DNA of 54,285 nucleotides, taken from the NCBI GenBank assembly GCA_947372925.1, contig CANBVQ010000001.1:1-54285 (forward strand). The letters run 5' to 3'. Within the stretch, counting starts at the first letter, position 1, and every line of letters starts with the position of its first letter. A program made the translations under genes and the position numbers. Source of the DNA: Acidimicrobiaceae bacterium. Its GTDB lineage: Bacteria; Actinomycetota; Acidimicrobiia; Acidimicrobiales; RAAP-2. Below are positions 33,935 through 41,423 of the stretch, piece by piece. The notes under the pieces were generated by a model. That model saw only the letters and a program-made list of their open reading frames with translations, ran no database searches and had not been told where the DNA came from.

Positions 33935-34480
33935 ATGACAACTTTCGCTCGCATGGACGAATCAACACGTGAACAGTGGATGCATATCGCTGAAGTGACT
34001 GTGGCTGCTCAGCCGAGGGTCGCCGAACGTGTTCTGTCGATGCTCAAGGACCTCGAGGCTGTCACTGACGGCTTTGCAGTAAATCAGCTGGAGCACGCAG
34101 TTCAGACGGCGACTAGGGCAGAAGACGCCGGAATGGACGAAGAAGTCATTGTCGCTTCACTTTGTCACGACATTGGCAAAATCATTTCGGTCGCCAACCA
34201 CCCGAAAATTGCTGCGGAGATTCTGCGTCCCTACGTTCGTGAAGATGTCTATTGGATGATTTGTGCTCACCAGGATTTCCAGGGTAAGCACTACTACTCC
34301 CACCTGGGCATGGACCCAGACTTACGCCGTAACCATGTTGGAAAGTCTTGGTATGAACTAGCGCAAAAGTTCGCTGACGACTGGGATCAAACGAGTTTCG
34401 ATCCCGATTTCACCTCCCGCCCTCTTGAACATTTCGAACCGATGGTTCGTCGTGTTTTTAGTAAGCCCCGAAGCATTTAA
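33935..34480 (+). CDS. HD-domain protein resembling PhnZ/inositol-oxygenase-type enzymes
   Basis: A 181-residue HD-fold metalloprotein. Visible ligands are the first His in NQLEHAVQTA, the His-Asp pair in LCHDIGK, and later histidines in ICAHQDFQGKHYY. The Gln-Leu-Glu-His motif ahead of the HD pair and the segment DDWDQTSFDPDF resemble mixed-valent diiron oxygenases such as PhnZ and myo-inositol oxygenase, which share this fold, more than nucleotide phosphohydrolases. No substrate can be assigned. No phosphonate genes are nearby. It is followed by a glycosyltransferase 9 bp downstream, with which it is likely cotranscribed. Confidence 0.75.
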   Translation: MTTFARMDESTREQWMHIAEVTVAAQPRVAERVLSMLKDLEAVTDGFAVNQLEHAVQTATRAEDAGMDEEVIVASLCHDIGKIISVANHPKIAAEILRPYVREDVYWMICAHQDFQGKHYYSHLGMDPDLRRNHVGKSWYELAQKFADDWDQTSFDPDFTSRPLEHFEPMVRRVFSKPRSI

Positions 34481-34489
34481 AGGAATAAT

Positions 34490-35296
34490 GTGGCATCGAA
34501 GTTGATTGACCTTGAAAAGCGTCGCTACGACCTGATGAAGCAGTATGCAATTCGCCAGTCGTTGGAGCGCCTCGAGTTGGACCACCCCGGCTTTAGCCCA
34601 CTCCCCTTCGTGGCCCTAATCGCGGCATATGAGGAAGAGGGCAATATCGGCCCAGTCCTTGAGAAGATGCCTGCGTCAGTTCTGGGAGAGCCATACACCA
34701 CCATCGTTGTGGTCGATGGTGGCGATGACCGAACTGCTGAGATTTGCCGCAGTTTCCCTGGTGTGATTGTTATCGAATTCCCAGTCAACCTTGGTCATGG
34801 AGTTGCCCTGCAGGTGGGATATCGCTTCTGCATCGAGCGTGGTGCCAAGTACATCGTTACGCTTGACGCTGACGGCCAAAATGACCCCGTTGAACTCCCC
34901 GAATTGATTCGGGACATTGTTGAAGATCGCAGCGACTTCGTCCTTGCGTCCCGCCGTCTTGGTGTGGACACTACTGAGAATCACTTTCGAGCAGTTGGCG
35001 TGCGCGTATTTAGCTTCATTGTGAATGTGATGACTCGCCAGCGACTAACTGATACTTCAACTGGATATCGCGGTCTACGTGTTTCAATGTTGGCCGACGT
35101 GATTGATCGCTTGGAGCAGGAGCAGTATCAAACCTCCGAGCTGTTGATTACAGCTCTCAAGCGCGGCTGGCGAGTCAGCGAGGTGCCAACTGTCTGGCAC
35201 CCCCGTCAGTCCGGTACCACCAAGAAGGGCAGCAACTGGCTATTCGGCTTCCGTTACGCCCGCGTGGTCTTTAAGACCTGGTGGCGAGAGCGTTAA
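34490..35296 (+). CDS. Family-2 glycosyltransferase, DPM1-like
   Basis: A 268-residue GT-A fold glycosyltransferase. The N-terminal 40 residues are a charged extension; the catalytic domain begins PFVALIAAYEEEGNIGPVLEK, with the nucleotide-sugar site VVVDGGDDRTAEI and the metal motif TLDADGQNDPVEL. Conserved DPM-like blocks are NLGHGVALQVGYRF and RLTDTSTGYRGLRVS. There are no C-terminal membrane segments. It probably moves a sugar to a polyprenyl phosphate or another lipid. It starts at the GTG at 34490, with AAAGGA 5 nt upstream, 9 bp after the HD protein. Its stop interlocks with plsC (TTAA). The acceptor is unknown. Confidence 0.83.
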   Translation: MASKLIDLEKRRYDLMKQYAIRQSLERLELDHPGFSPLPFVALIAAYEEEGNIGPVLEKMPASVLGEPYTTIVVVDGGDDRTAEICRSFPGVIVIEFPVNLGHGVALQVGYRFCIERGAKYIVTLDADGQNDPVELPELIRDIVEDRSDFVLASRRLGVDTTENHFRAVGVRVFSFIVNVMTRQRLTDTSTGYRGLRVSMLADVIDRLEQEQYQTSELLITALKRGWRVSEVPTVWHPRQSGTTKKGSNWLFGFRYARVVFKTWWRER

Positions 35297-35955
35297 TTTA
35301 AGAGCTCTCGAGCGAGGTCGTAGGCCTCCTGCAAGCCGACCCGTAGTTCTTCGGTCGCGGCATTCAGTTCAGTTCTCGTAACTCGTGAGTCGCTCTTCGG
35401 TGCCGCTATCGGCTTGCCGATAACCACCGTGGTCCGCACTGGTCTCGGAAATTTCGCACCCTTGCGCATGGCTTTTTCAGTGTTGCCTAGCCCTACGGGT
35501 ATGACAGGAGCACCCACGCGGCTGGCAATAAACATTGCACCCTCGAACAGTGGACCTACAAGGTCGCCCTCTTGTCTGGTGCCCTCAGGGAAAAGCACCA
35601 GGGCCTGGCCTTCGTTTAAAACTTGTTGAGCATTCTTCAGTGACTCTCGGTCGGCGGTACCGCGCTTGACCGGGAAAGCACCCATGAGCTGGATGAGCGC
35701 CCCAATCGGACGGATCTTCCACAGTGAGTCCTTGGCCATAAAGAACGTCTTGCGCTTCGTGGCGAAGACCAAGTATGCGAAGTCGATATTCGATCGATGA
35801 ATTGGTGCCAGGAGTACAGGCCCGGTGGCCGGAATATTCTCCGCGCCCACCACGCGAGGTCTAAACATGATGCGCCACACGCAAACCACCAGCAAGCGGA
35901 GTGCACGGTAGCCCAATGTCTTCCTAATTTTCAGATTCAACGAAGATTCAGACAT
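35293..35955 (-). CDS. plsC: 1-acylglycerol-3-phosphate O-acyltransferase (PlsC-like)
   Basis: Membrane-associated acyltransferase of 220 residues that acylates lysophosphatidic acid or a related acceptor. An N-terminal hydrophobic segment (about 13-32) precedes the catalytic motif PIHRSNIDF (His and Asp of the HX4D motif), the substrate-site GTADRESLK region and the motif ALVLFPEGTRQEGD. The first 19 nt overlap cmk. It is the last gene of the scpA-to-plsC operon, as in many actinobacteria where cmk and plsC are paired. Its ligand may be a phospholipid precursor or another lysolipid. Confidence 0.88.
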   Translation of the reverse strand: MSESSLNLKIRKTLGYRALRLLVVCVWRIMFRPRVVGAENIPATGPVLLAPIHRSNIDFAYLVFATKRKTFFMAKDSLWKIRPIGALIQLMGAFPVKRGTADRESLKNAQQVLNEGQALVLFPEGTRQEGDLVGPLFEGAMFIASRVGAPVIPVGLGNTEKAMRKGAKFPRPVRTTVVIGKPIAAPKSDSRVTRTELNAATEELRVGLQEAYDLARELLN

Positions 35956-36560
35956 GCAACTATCTCCTCGATAACGGTTTCTATCTCTTTGTTGGTGGTG
36001 TCGATGAGCACCGCCGATTCGTCGGCCCGAAGTGGTGAATGATCACGGCTGCTATCGATATCGTCACGCCTTTGGATTGAAGCGGCGCTCTCATCACCCC
36101 GGCGGCGAGCACGTTCTTCGGGTGACGCCGTTAAGTAAACCTTCAGCACAGCATCCGGAAATACTACGGTTCCAATATCTCTACCCTCGACGACAGTGCC
36201 GGCGGGCTGGCGTTGTGACCACTCTCGCTGGCGCTCAACCATCGCTGCTCGCACTTGTGGGTTGGCAGCAATGATGGATACTGCGTGGTTGACTTCCGGT
36301 TGTCGAATTTCGACAGTGACATCCACTCCATTGATGAGAACTGATGGAATCGTCTCAATCTGCGACTTGGCGGCCAGGACGGCCACAGCTGCGGTGTCGA
36401 GCGGATCTATTCCCTCGCGCAGCGCTAGTGCTGTCACGGCGCGATACATGGCTCCGGTGTCGAGGAACGACCACTTCAGGCGATCAGCGAGAATCTTTGC
36501 GATTGTTGACTTCCCTGAGCCCGCAGGTCCATCAATGGCCACAACTCGGGAGATTGTCAC
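35937..36560 (-). CDS. cmk: Cytidylate kinase
   Basis: Phosphorylates CMP and dCMP with ATP. The 207-residue protein has the P-loop IDGPAGSGKSTIAK, the substrate-binding segment FLDTGAMYRAVTAL, the motif VVEGRDIGTVVFPDA and the lid AERARRRGDES. The length is slightly below the 220-230 residue norm but all domains are present. It starts at the GTG at 36558-36560, which overlaps the aroA stop as GTGA, and overlaps plsC at its other end. Confidence 0.95.
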   Translation of the reverse strand: MTISRVVAIDGPAGSGKSTIAKILADRLKWSFLDTGAMYRAVTALALREGIDPLDTAAVAVLAAKSQIETIPSVLINGVDVTVEIRQPEVNHAVSIIAANPQVRAAMVERQREWSQRQPAGTVVEGRDIGTVVFPDAVLKVYLTASPEERARRRGDESAASIQRRDDIDSSRDHSPLRADESAVLIDTTNKEIETVIEEIVACLNLR

Positions 36561-37837
36561 GATGCCCCCATCAGTATTTCGAAGAATCCGGGGAAAGATG
36601 TCTCAACCGATTCAGCGCCGTGTACGACTCCCCCTTGGCCGCAGTAGGCGGCAATTGCCGCTGCCATTGCCATCCGGTGGTCATCAGGTGCCTCGAATTC
36701 GAAATGCAAAAATGAAGACGCTGAGCCTTGCCCTGTCACAGTGAAGTTGTCGCCTTCGACCTCAACTTTTGAACCAAGCCTCTGTGCCAGTAGGACCGAC
36801 TCAGCAAAACGGTCGGACTCTTTGATCCGCAGTTCGGCCATCTCCACAAACTTTGTATCGCCTTCAGCTGCGCATGCCGCAACCACCAGGGCCGGCACTT
36901 CGTCTACGGAGGGAATCTCGTGACTGTAGATGGTCGTACCTCGTAGCTGACTGCTGCGAATAGAGAGTCGTAAGCCAAGATCTGTTGGTGACTTTACAAT
37001 CGCACCACCCATGCGACTCAGGACTTCGAGATATCCAAGTCTCTCGACTCCGGCGTAAATCTCGTCGATCCGAACATCGCCGTGAGGGTGAAGAAGTCCT
37101 GCAACGACGAAGAAGGCGGCCTGTGAAGGGTCTCCGGGAACATTCCAAATGCGAGGCTCAGGGCGACCAGGTGTCACGGAGACAATTCGTCCCTCACCCT
37201 GATTGGCGCTCGAAATGGAAATACCGGCGTACTCGAACATCTCTTCGGTGCTCGTTCGAGTGCGGATGTTCTCACTCACCGTGGTGGTCCCATCGGCGTA
37301 CAAGCCAGCGAAGAGCACGGCGGACTTGACCTGAGCGCTAGCTCGAGGCATTTCGTATGAGATGGCCCTTGTGGAACTCAGACCAATCTGTTCCAAAGGT
37401 GGCGTTACCGTTGTGCCTTGGCCGGTGATCTGAATCCCCATTAGGCCGAGTGGCGTCGCCACGCGATCCATTGGTCGTCGAGAAAGTGACGCATCCCCGG
37501 TAATCCGATGGTGGCCCTCGATTCCGCTGAGAATGCCAAGTAGCAACCGGATGGTCGTCCCAGAGTTACCGCAGTACAAAGCCTCGCTCGTTGCGCGCAA
37601 GCCAGCAGCCGGACCGGTAACAGTCACCTCGTTCCCTGAACTCTGAATATGAGCACCCAGCTGAGCCATGATGGTGGCGGTTCTCCCCACATCTTCTCCG
37701 CGCGACAAACCACGAATCGTAGAAGTGCCATTGGCCATGGCCGACAGCATGAGAGCCCGGTGCGAAATGCTCTTATCCCCCGGTGTCGCGACCTTGCGCG
37801 TAAATGAATCGGCGGGGGTGATTATTCGACTGGTCAT
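36557..37837 (-). CDS. aroA: 3-phosphoshikimate 1-carboxyvinyltransferase (EPSP synthase)
   Basis: Sixth enzyme of the shikimate pathway. The 426-residue protein shows the two-domain EPSP synthase pattern: the active-site motif GDKSISHRALML near the N-terminus, LYCGNSGTTIRLLLG, RPMDRVATPL, the second-domain DEVPALVVAACAAEGDT and RIKESDRFAESVLLAQRLG. It overlaps tyrA (ATGA) upstream and cmk (GTGA) downstream. Its position next to tyrA and aroH makes an aromatic-amino-acid sub-cluster inside the operon. Confidence 0.96.
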   Translation of the reverse strand: MTSRIITPADSFTRKVATPGDKSISHRALMLSAMANGTSTIRGLSRGEDVGRTATIMAQLGAHIQSSGNEVTVTGPAAGLRATSEALYCGNSGTTIRLLLGILSGIEGHHRITGDASLSRRPMDRVATPLGLMGIQITGQGTTVTPPLEQIGLSSTRAISYEMPRASAQVKSAVLFAGLYADGTTTVSENIRTRTSTEEMFEYAGISISSANQGEGRIVSVTPGRPEPRIWNVPGDPSQAAFFVVAGLLHPHGDVRIDEIYAGVERLGYLEVLSRMGGAIVKSPTDLGLRLSIRSSQLRGTTIYSHEIPSVDEVPALVVAACAAEGDTKFVEMAELRIKESDRFAESVLLAQRLGSKVEVEGDNFTVTGQGSASSFLHFEFEAPDDHRMAMAAAIAAYCGQGGVVHGAESVETSFPGFFEILMGAS

Positions 37838-38910
37838 AGCGTTTCAATTCCGGCAGCAAATCCTCGGTTGCTCAAAGCTTGTGCCAACGCCTGCGCCTGC
37901 TCACGCTCAAGCGACAGAAGTAGTACACCTGGTGAGCCTTCGACACTGTGGGCAATCTCGATATCGAATATGTTGAACTGCAACTCGCTGGCAAGAGTCG
38001 TAATTTCCGCTAAAACTCCAGGTCGGTCGGGCACGGGAATCCGCACCTCAACCAAGTTCGCCGAAAGAGCAACACTGCCGGGGAGCTTGCGCCGAGCCTC
38101 GGCTGCAACGCTCAGGCTCTCAAGAAGCGACCCTCGGTCCTTGCGCCGCAATGTGTCCGTAATTTCGGAGATCCGCTTTTGGAGTTTGGCTAGACCTGCA
38201 AGAACTGCTTCCTCATTTTCGAAGAGAATGTCGGGCCAAATCGCCGGATCACCGGCGCTAATTCTGGTCATATCCCGGAAACCGCCTGCGGCCAAACGGA
38301 GGAGGGCGCCATCGGATTCGGCCATCTCGCTTGCTTCGTTCATGAGCGCACCGGCAACAAGGTGCGGCACGTGGCTGGCCATCGCCACCATTCGGTCGTG
38401 GTCTTTTGCATCGAGTGCCATGACTGATGCACCGAGGCCCCGGAGAATGCCGTGAAGCTTGGCATAGTTGTCGGGAGAAGTGGTGGCCGACGGTGTGAGC
38501 ACCCAGGTGCAGCCGGTGAACAGATTGGCCCTGGCGCCTTCGAGACCCCGCATCTCCGAGCCGGCCATTGGGTGGCCCCCGATAAACCGAGGATCGAGCA
38601 TCTGAGTGGCAATGGTCCCCTTCACTCCAGCTACGTCTGTGACTATCACTGAATCTGAGTCGAACTTCGCAAGCAACTCATTGGCAGACTGCACCACACG
38701 GCCAGCTGGCGTGCAGATGAAAATCAGCGATGTCGAAGGGTGGGCGTTAACCCCTGAAATAATGGCAAGTTCAAGTGCCTTGTTTTCCGCTGCCGTTGCC
38801 TGATCGTGACCAGTGATGGTCCAGCCCTGTTCCTTCAGCGCTAGCGCCACTGAGCCGCCAATAAGGCCCAATCCAACGATGTGTGCGTGTTGGTCAGCCT
38901 GGAAGGTCAT
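37834..38910 (-). CDS. tyrA: Prephenate dehydrogenase with ACT domain
   Basis: Oxidatively decarboxylates prephenate to 4-hydroxyphenylpyruvate for tyrosine. From the ATG at 38908-38910 the 358-residue protein starts MTFQADQHAHIVGLGLIGG, with the NAD-binding Rossmann motif GLGLIGGSVALAL, then FIGGHPMAGSEMRG and the helical dimerisation domain with MASHVPHLVAGAL. A C-terminal ACT domain (about 285-358; VPDRPGVLAEITTLASEL) suggests feedback control by tyrosine or phenylalanine. The AAGG ribosome-binding site is 8 nt from this ATG; a longer start would lie deeper within aroH. It overlaps aroH by 17 nt. Confidence 0.92.
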   Translation of the reverse strand: MTFQADQHAHIVGLGLIGGSVALALKEQGWTITGHDQATAAENKALELAIISGVNAHPSTSLIFICTPAGRVVQSANELLAKFDSDSVIVTDVAGVKGTIATQMLDPRFIGGHPMAGSEMRGLEGARANLFTGCTWVLTPSATTSPDNYAKLHGILRGLGASVMALDAKDHDRMVAMASHVPHLVAGALMNEASEMAESDGALLRLAAGGFRDMTRISAGDPAIWPDILFENEEAVLAGLAKLQKRISEITDTLRRKDRGSLLESLSVAAEARRKLPGSVALSANLVEVRIPVPDRPGVLAEITTLASELQFNIFDIEIAHSVEGSPGVLLLSLEREQAQALAQALSNRGFAAGIETL

Positions 38911-39262
38911 CACGAAGACCTTGGGCGCCATGGAGGTAGACGTGCCGTATTTCGTTTCGACTGAGCGACGTGTAGGCGTGAAGCATGACACGAACGCACA
39001 TTGCTGTTGCGCCCCGCACCGCAATCTCGCTTGCGCAGATCAGCGGGATGTCTCCAAAACCGATGGCACGCGCCGCGGTGGCGGGAAAAACTGCGGTTAA
39101 GTCGGGCGTCGCGGTGAAGAAAGCACTGATGATGTCATCGTGCACTAGGCCATTGCGTTCCATTAAAACAGTCAACATCTCTTGGACGCGAGGGAAAATG
39201 GCCTCTTCGGAGTCGACCTCTACGGTCGTGGCACCACGCAGGGCTACTACTCGATCAGTCAT
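38894..39262 (-). CDS. aroH: Chorismate mutase (AroH type)
   Basis: A 122-residue single-domain trimeric chorismate mutase like that of Bacillus subtilis. It begins with the Arg-containing segment RGATTVEVDSEEAI (active-site Arg near residue 9), has the arginine in CVRVMLHAY, and a tyrosine late in the chain (RHVYLHGAQ). It makes prephenate for TyrA, encoded next. The ATG overlaps the rluB stop (ATGA). A TACGAT hexamer at 39269-39274, in the end of rluB, lies exactly 6 nt before the ATG, raising the possibility of an internal leaderless promoter. Confidence 0.9.
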   Translation of the reverse strand: MTDRVVALRGATTVEVDSEEAIFPRVQEMLTVLMERNGLVHDDIISAFFTATPDLTAVFPATAARAIGFGDIPLICASEIAVRGATAMCVRVMLHAYTSLSRNEIRHVYLHGAQGLRDDLPG

Positions 39263-39999
39263 GCGTTAATCGTAGTTTCTGGCGGTAGGGCAACGCCGAC
39301 AGCGTCCATGAGCTTTCGAACCTCTCCAACAGAGAGAGGGCGAGAGGCTCCAGGGGTCAGCTTGGCGTCATGAATTGGACCAATCCGCGTGCGTACCAAA
39401 CGAATCACCTCGTGACCGATCGCCTCACACATACGGCGAACCTGGCGATTCTTACCCTCGTGGATGACTATGCGAAGAACACCGTCACTCACACGACTCA
39501 CTTGAGCCGGTGCCGTCACACCATCTTCCAGCTCGATGCCCTCTCGGAGGCGCCGAATTGAGGATGGCGAAGGATCACCTTCGACACGTACTAGATATTC
39601 CTTCTCGATTCCAACTGATGGGTGGGTCAGCAGATGAGCGAGGCGTCCGTCGTTGGTCAGAATCAGCAGGCCCTCGGTGGCCATGTCGAGCCTGCCTACT
39701 GGGAAAATTCGAACATCGGTGTCAATCATCTCGACCACTGTTGGGCGACCCTGTGGGTCGTCGGCAGTAGTGATTACGCCCGTCGGCTTGTTTAGGAGGA
39801 AGTAAACAGCGCTGGGAGCGGCGGGTACCAACTTTCCATCGACCCGAATTTCCTGCGTGTCGGCGTCAACTCGATTACCAAGTTCAGCCACGCGGCCGTC
39901 AATCGTTACTCTTCCGGCCTCGATGAGGATCTCTGCCATCCGCCTCGAGCCAAGTCCTGCGCGGGCAAGTGCCTTTTGCAGGCGCTCCCCTTCGGTCAC
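39259..39999 (-). CDS. rluB: 23S rRNA pseudouridine synthase RluB family
   Basis: A 246-residue pseudouridine synthase of the RsuA/RluB/RluF group. The N-terminal S4 RNA-binding domain (LQKALARAGLGSRRMAEILI) is followed by the catalytic core with the aspartate in GRLDMATEGLLILTNDG and the conserved LLTHPSVGIEKEYLV and GKNRQVRRMCEAIGH. It most probably modifies 23S rRNA near position 2605, as RluB does, though the exact site is not given by sequence. Conserved synteny with scpA and scpB is typical. The start is a GTG at 39997-39999 overlapping the scpB stop. Confidence 0.9.
   Translation of the reverse strand: MTEGERLQKALARAGLGSRRMAEILIEAGRVTIDGRVAELGNRVDADTQEIRVDGKLVPAAPSAVYFLLNKPTGVITTADDPQGRPTVVEMIDTDVRIFPVGRLDMATEGLLILTNDGRLAHLLTHPSVGIEKEYLVRVEGDPSPSSIRRLREGIELEDGVTAPAQVSRVSDGVLRIVIHEGKNRQVRRMCEAIGHEVIRLVRTRIGPIHDAKLTPGASRPLSVGEVRKLMDAVGVALPPETTINA
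39269..39274 (-). promoter_or_regulatory. Possible internal -10 element ahead of aroH
   Basis: TACGAT lies 6 nt before the aroH ATG, within the last codons of rluB. It has the phasing of the leaderless promoters elsewhere in the window, but one such hit inside operons could arise by chance. Confidence 0.25.
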
Positions 40000-40589
40000 T
40001 CGGAACTACCTTCTTCAACCTGAACAACTGGACTCATCTCCTCTGCGAACTCGTGAGCCAAACTCACGGGTGGCAAGAAGTTTTCAATCGGTGGCAACAT
40101 CCCAATTGAGGCAAGGCCCATACGGTCAAGAAAGGTCTCCGTGGTGCCGTACAAGACGGGCTGTCCAGGTCCATCGGCCTTGCCAACGACTTCGATGTAT
40201 CCACGTTGCTCGAGCAACCTTGAAACCCCATCAACGTTCACGCCACGCAATGCCGAGATTTGAACTCGGGAGATTGGCTGGCGGTACGCAATGATGGCCA
40301 ATGTCTCTAGTGCTGCGGCACTGAGCCGGTGAGACACATCACGGTTGGCGAACCTTGCGACAGCATCGGCCACATCCGGTGAACTTTGCATCGTCCATCC
40401 ACTTGCCAATTCCACGAAGCTAAAGCCCCGCTTTTGTTCTGCGAACTCAGCTTGGAGCGCTCGAAGTGAGCTAGTAACTGTCTCGGTCTCCACCGCTAGG
40501 ACGTCGGCAAGCTCAGCCGCGGTAATCGGCTCCAAGGCAACGGTAAGCATGGCTTCTAGCTGCTGCTCGAGTGATCCACTATCCCTCAT
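39996..40589 (-). CDS. scpB: Segregation and condensation protein B
   Basis: Subunit of the Smc-ScpAB condensin that organises and segregates the chromosome. The 197-residue protein has the two winged-helix domains typical of ScpB: one around AITAAELADVLAVETETV, the other around ETLAIIAYRQPISRVQISALRGV with RGYIEVVGKADGPGQPVLY. The C-terminal tail is longer and acidic. It starts 11 nt within the scpA end. The Smc gene is not in the window. Confidence 0.93.
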   Translation of the reverse strand: MRDSGSLEQQLEAMLTVALEPITAAELADVLAVETETVTSSLRALQAEFAEQKRGFSFVELASGWTMQSSPDVADAVARFANRDVSHRLSAAALETLAIIAYRQPISRVQISALRGVNVDGVSRLLEQRGYIEVVGKADGPGQPVLYGTTETFLDRMGLASIGMLPPIENFLPPVSLAHEFAEEMSPVVQVEEGSSE

Positions 40590-41355
40590 ACGTATCTACC
40601 ATTCCAATTTCGAGTCGACTGTCATTGCCGACCCATTCGATCTCTACTTCACCAAATGTTTCGCCCTGGCCCAAGTCGATACGACCGAGCTTGCAGAGCT
40701 CTAGGAGGGCTAAAAAGTGAACGATAATTTCAATGCGAGCGTCAAGACCTACGACGAGGTCTCTGAAAGTAATACGACCCAGACTCGGCAATCGTTGGGC
40801 CAGTGAAGCAACGGTCTCGGCAACAGTGACGGCATCGACAGTTACGTGGTGCAGCCGCACGACTGGAACGGGTTTCTCTTCAATGCCCTTGAGGTATGCC
40901 AACGCCAATGACTCAGGCGTGACGCCCTGCAGGAGATCAGGCGGGGTGACGTCGAATCCTTCGTTCAGACCGGCCAAGCGCGGATAGCTTCGGGCGGCAC
41001 GCTCGAAGAGGGCGACGAAAGCATCCGATGCGCCAGAGTAGGTCCGCAATTCAAGGAGTCTGGCAAGGAGTACATCTCGCTCTTCCCAGCCAATGAACTC
41101 TTCGTCAGGGTCGGACTCGGCCTTACCGGGGAGTAGGGCATGACTCTTCATCTCGAGGAGAATCGCCGCTACGAGGAGAAATTCGGAAAGTTCCTCAACG
41201 TCAATCGATCTGGCGGTGTCACGCAGAACGAGAACAAACTCGTCGACAATTGGGCTTAGAGGCACGTCGAGGATGTCCTTCTCTCTTGTGCTGATGAGCT
41301 GGAGAAGGAGTTCGATTGGGCCGGTAAATGACGGCGTCGTCACGACGAAAGTCAC
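40579..41355 (-). CDS. scpA: Segregation and condensation protein A
   Basis: Kleisin subunit bridging Smc and ScpB. The 258-residue protein has the N-terminal FTGPIELLLQLISTREKDI motif that binds the Smc neck, the helical middle VEELSEFLLVAAILLEMKSHALLP and the C-terminal winged helix near IVHFLALLELCKLGRIDL. It heads the eight-gene operon running to plsC. It begins with a GTG at 41355 and no Shine-Dalgarno sequence; TATTCT lies exactly 6 nt upstream, pointing to a leaderless message. Confidence 0.93.
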   Translation of the reverse strand: MTFVVTTPSFTGPIELLLQLISTREKDILDVPLSPIVDEFVLVLRDTARSIDVEELSEFLLVAAILLEMKSHALLPGKAESDPDEEFIGWEERDVLLARLLELRTYSGASDAFVALFERAARSYPRLAGLNEGFDVTPPDLLQGVTPESLALAYLKGIEEKPVPVVRLHHVTVDAVTVAETVASLAQRLPSLGRITFRDLVVGLDARIEIIVHFLALLELCKLGRIDLGQGETFGEVEIEWVGNDSRLEIGMVDTYEG

Positions 41356-41361
41356 GGGTCA

Positions 41362-41367
41362 AGAATA
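41362..41367 (-). promoter_or_regulatory. Candidate leaderless -10 element of the scpA operon
   Basis: TATTCT on the minus strand, 6 nt (TGACCC) before the GTG at 41355. No Shine-Dalgarno sequence and no clear -35. Confidence 0.5.
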
Positions 41368-41411
41368 CTCAATTTCCACGGAGCCTGCGCCGAGGGAACC
41401 CTTGGCATTAG

Positions 41412-41417
41412 TACGAT
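41412..41417 (+). promoter_or_regulatory. Candidate leaderless -10 element of trpS
   Basis: TACGAT lies 6 nt (TGCACC) before the trpS ATG at 41424. No Shine-Dalgarno sequence. It is divergent from scpA across 68 bp. Confidence 0.5.
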
Positions 41418-41423
41418 TGCACC

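Noticed and set aside
34488-34492. ATG at 34488 as start of the glycosyltransferase
   Set aside because: It is out of frame with the gene; the in-frame GTG at 34490 has AAAGGA at good spacing.
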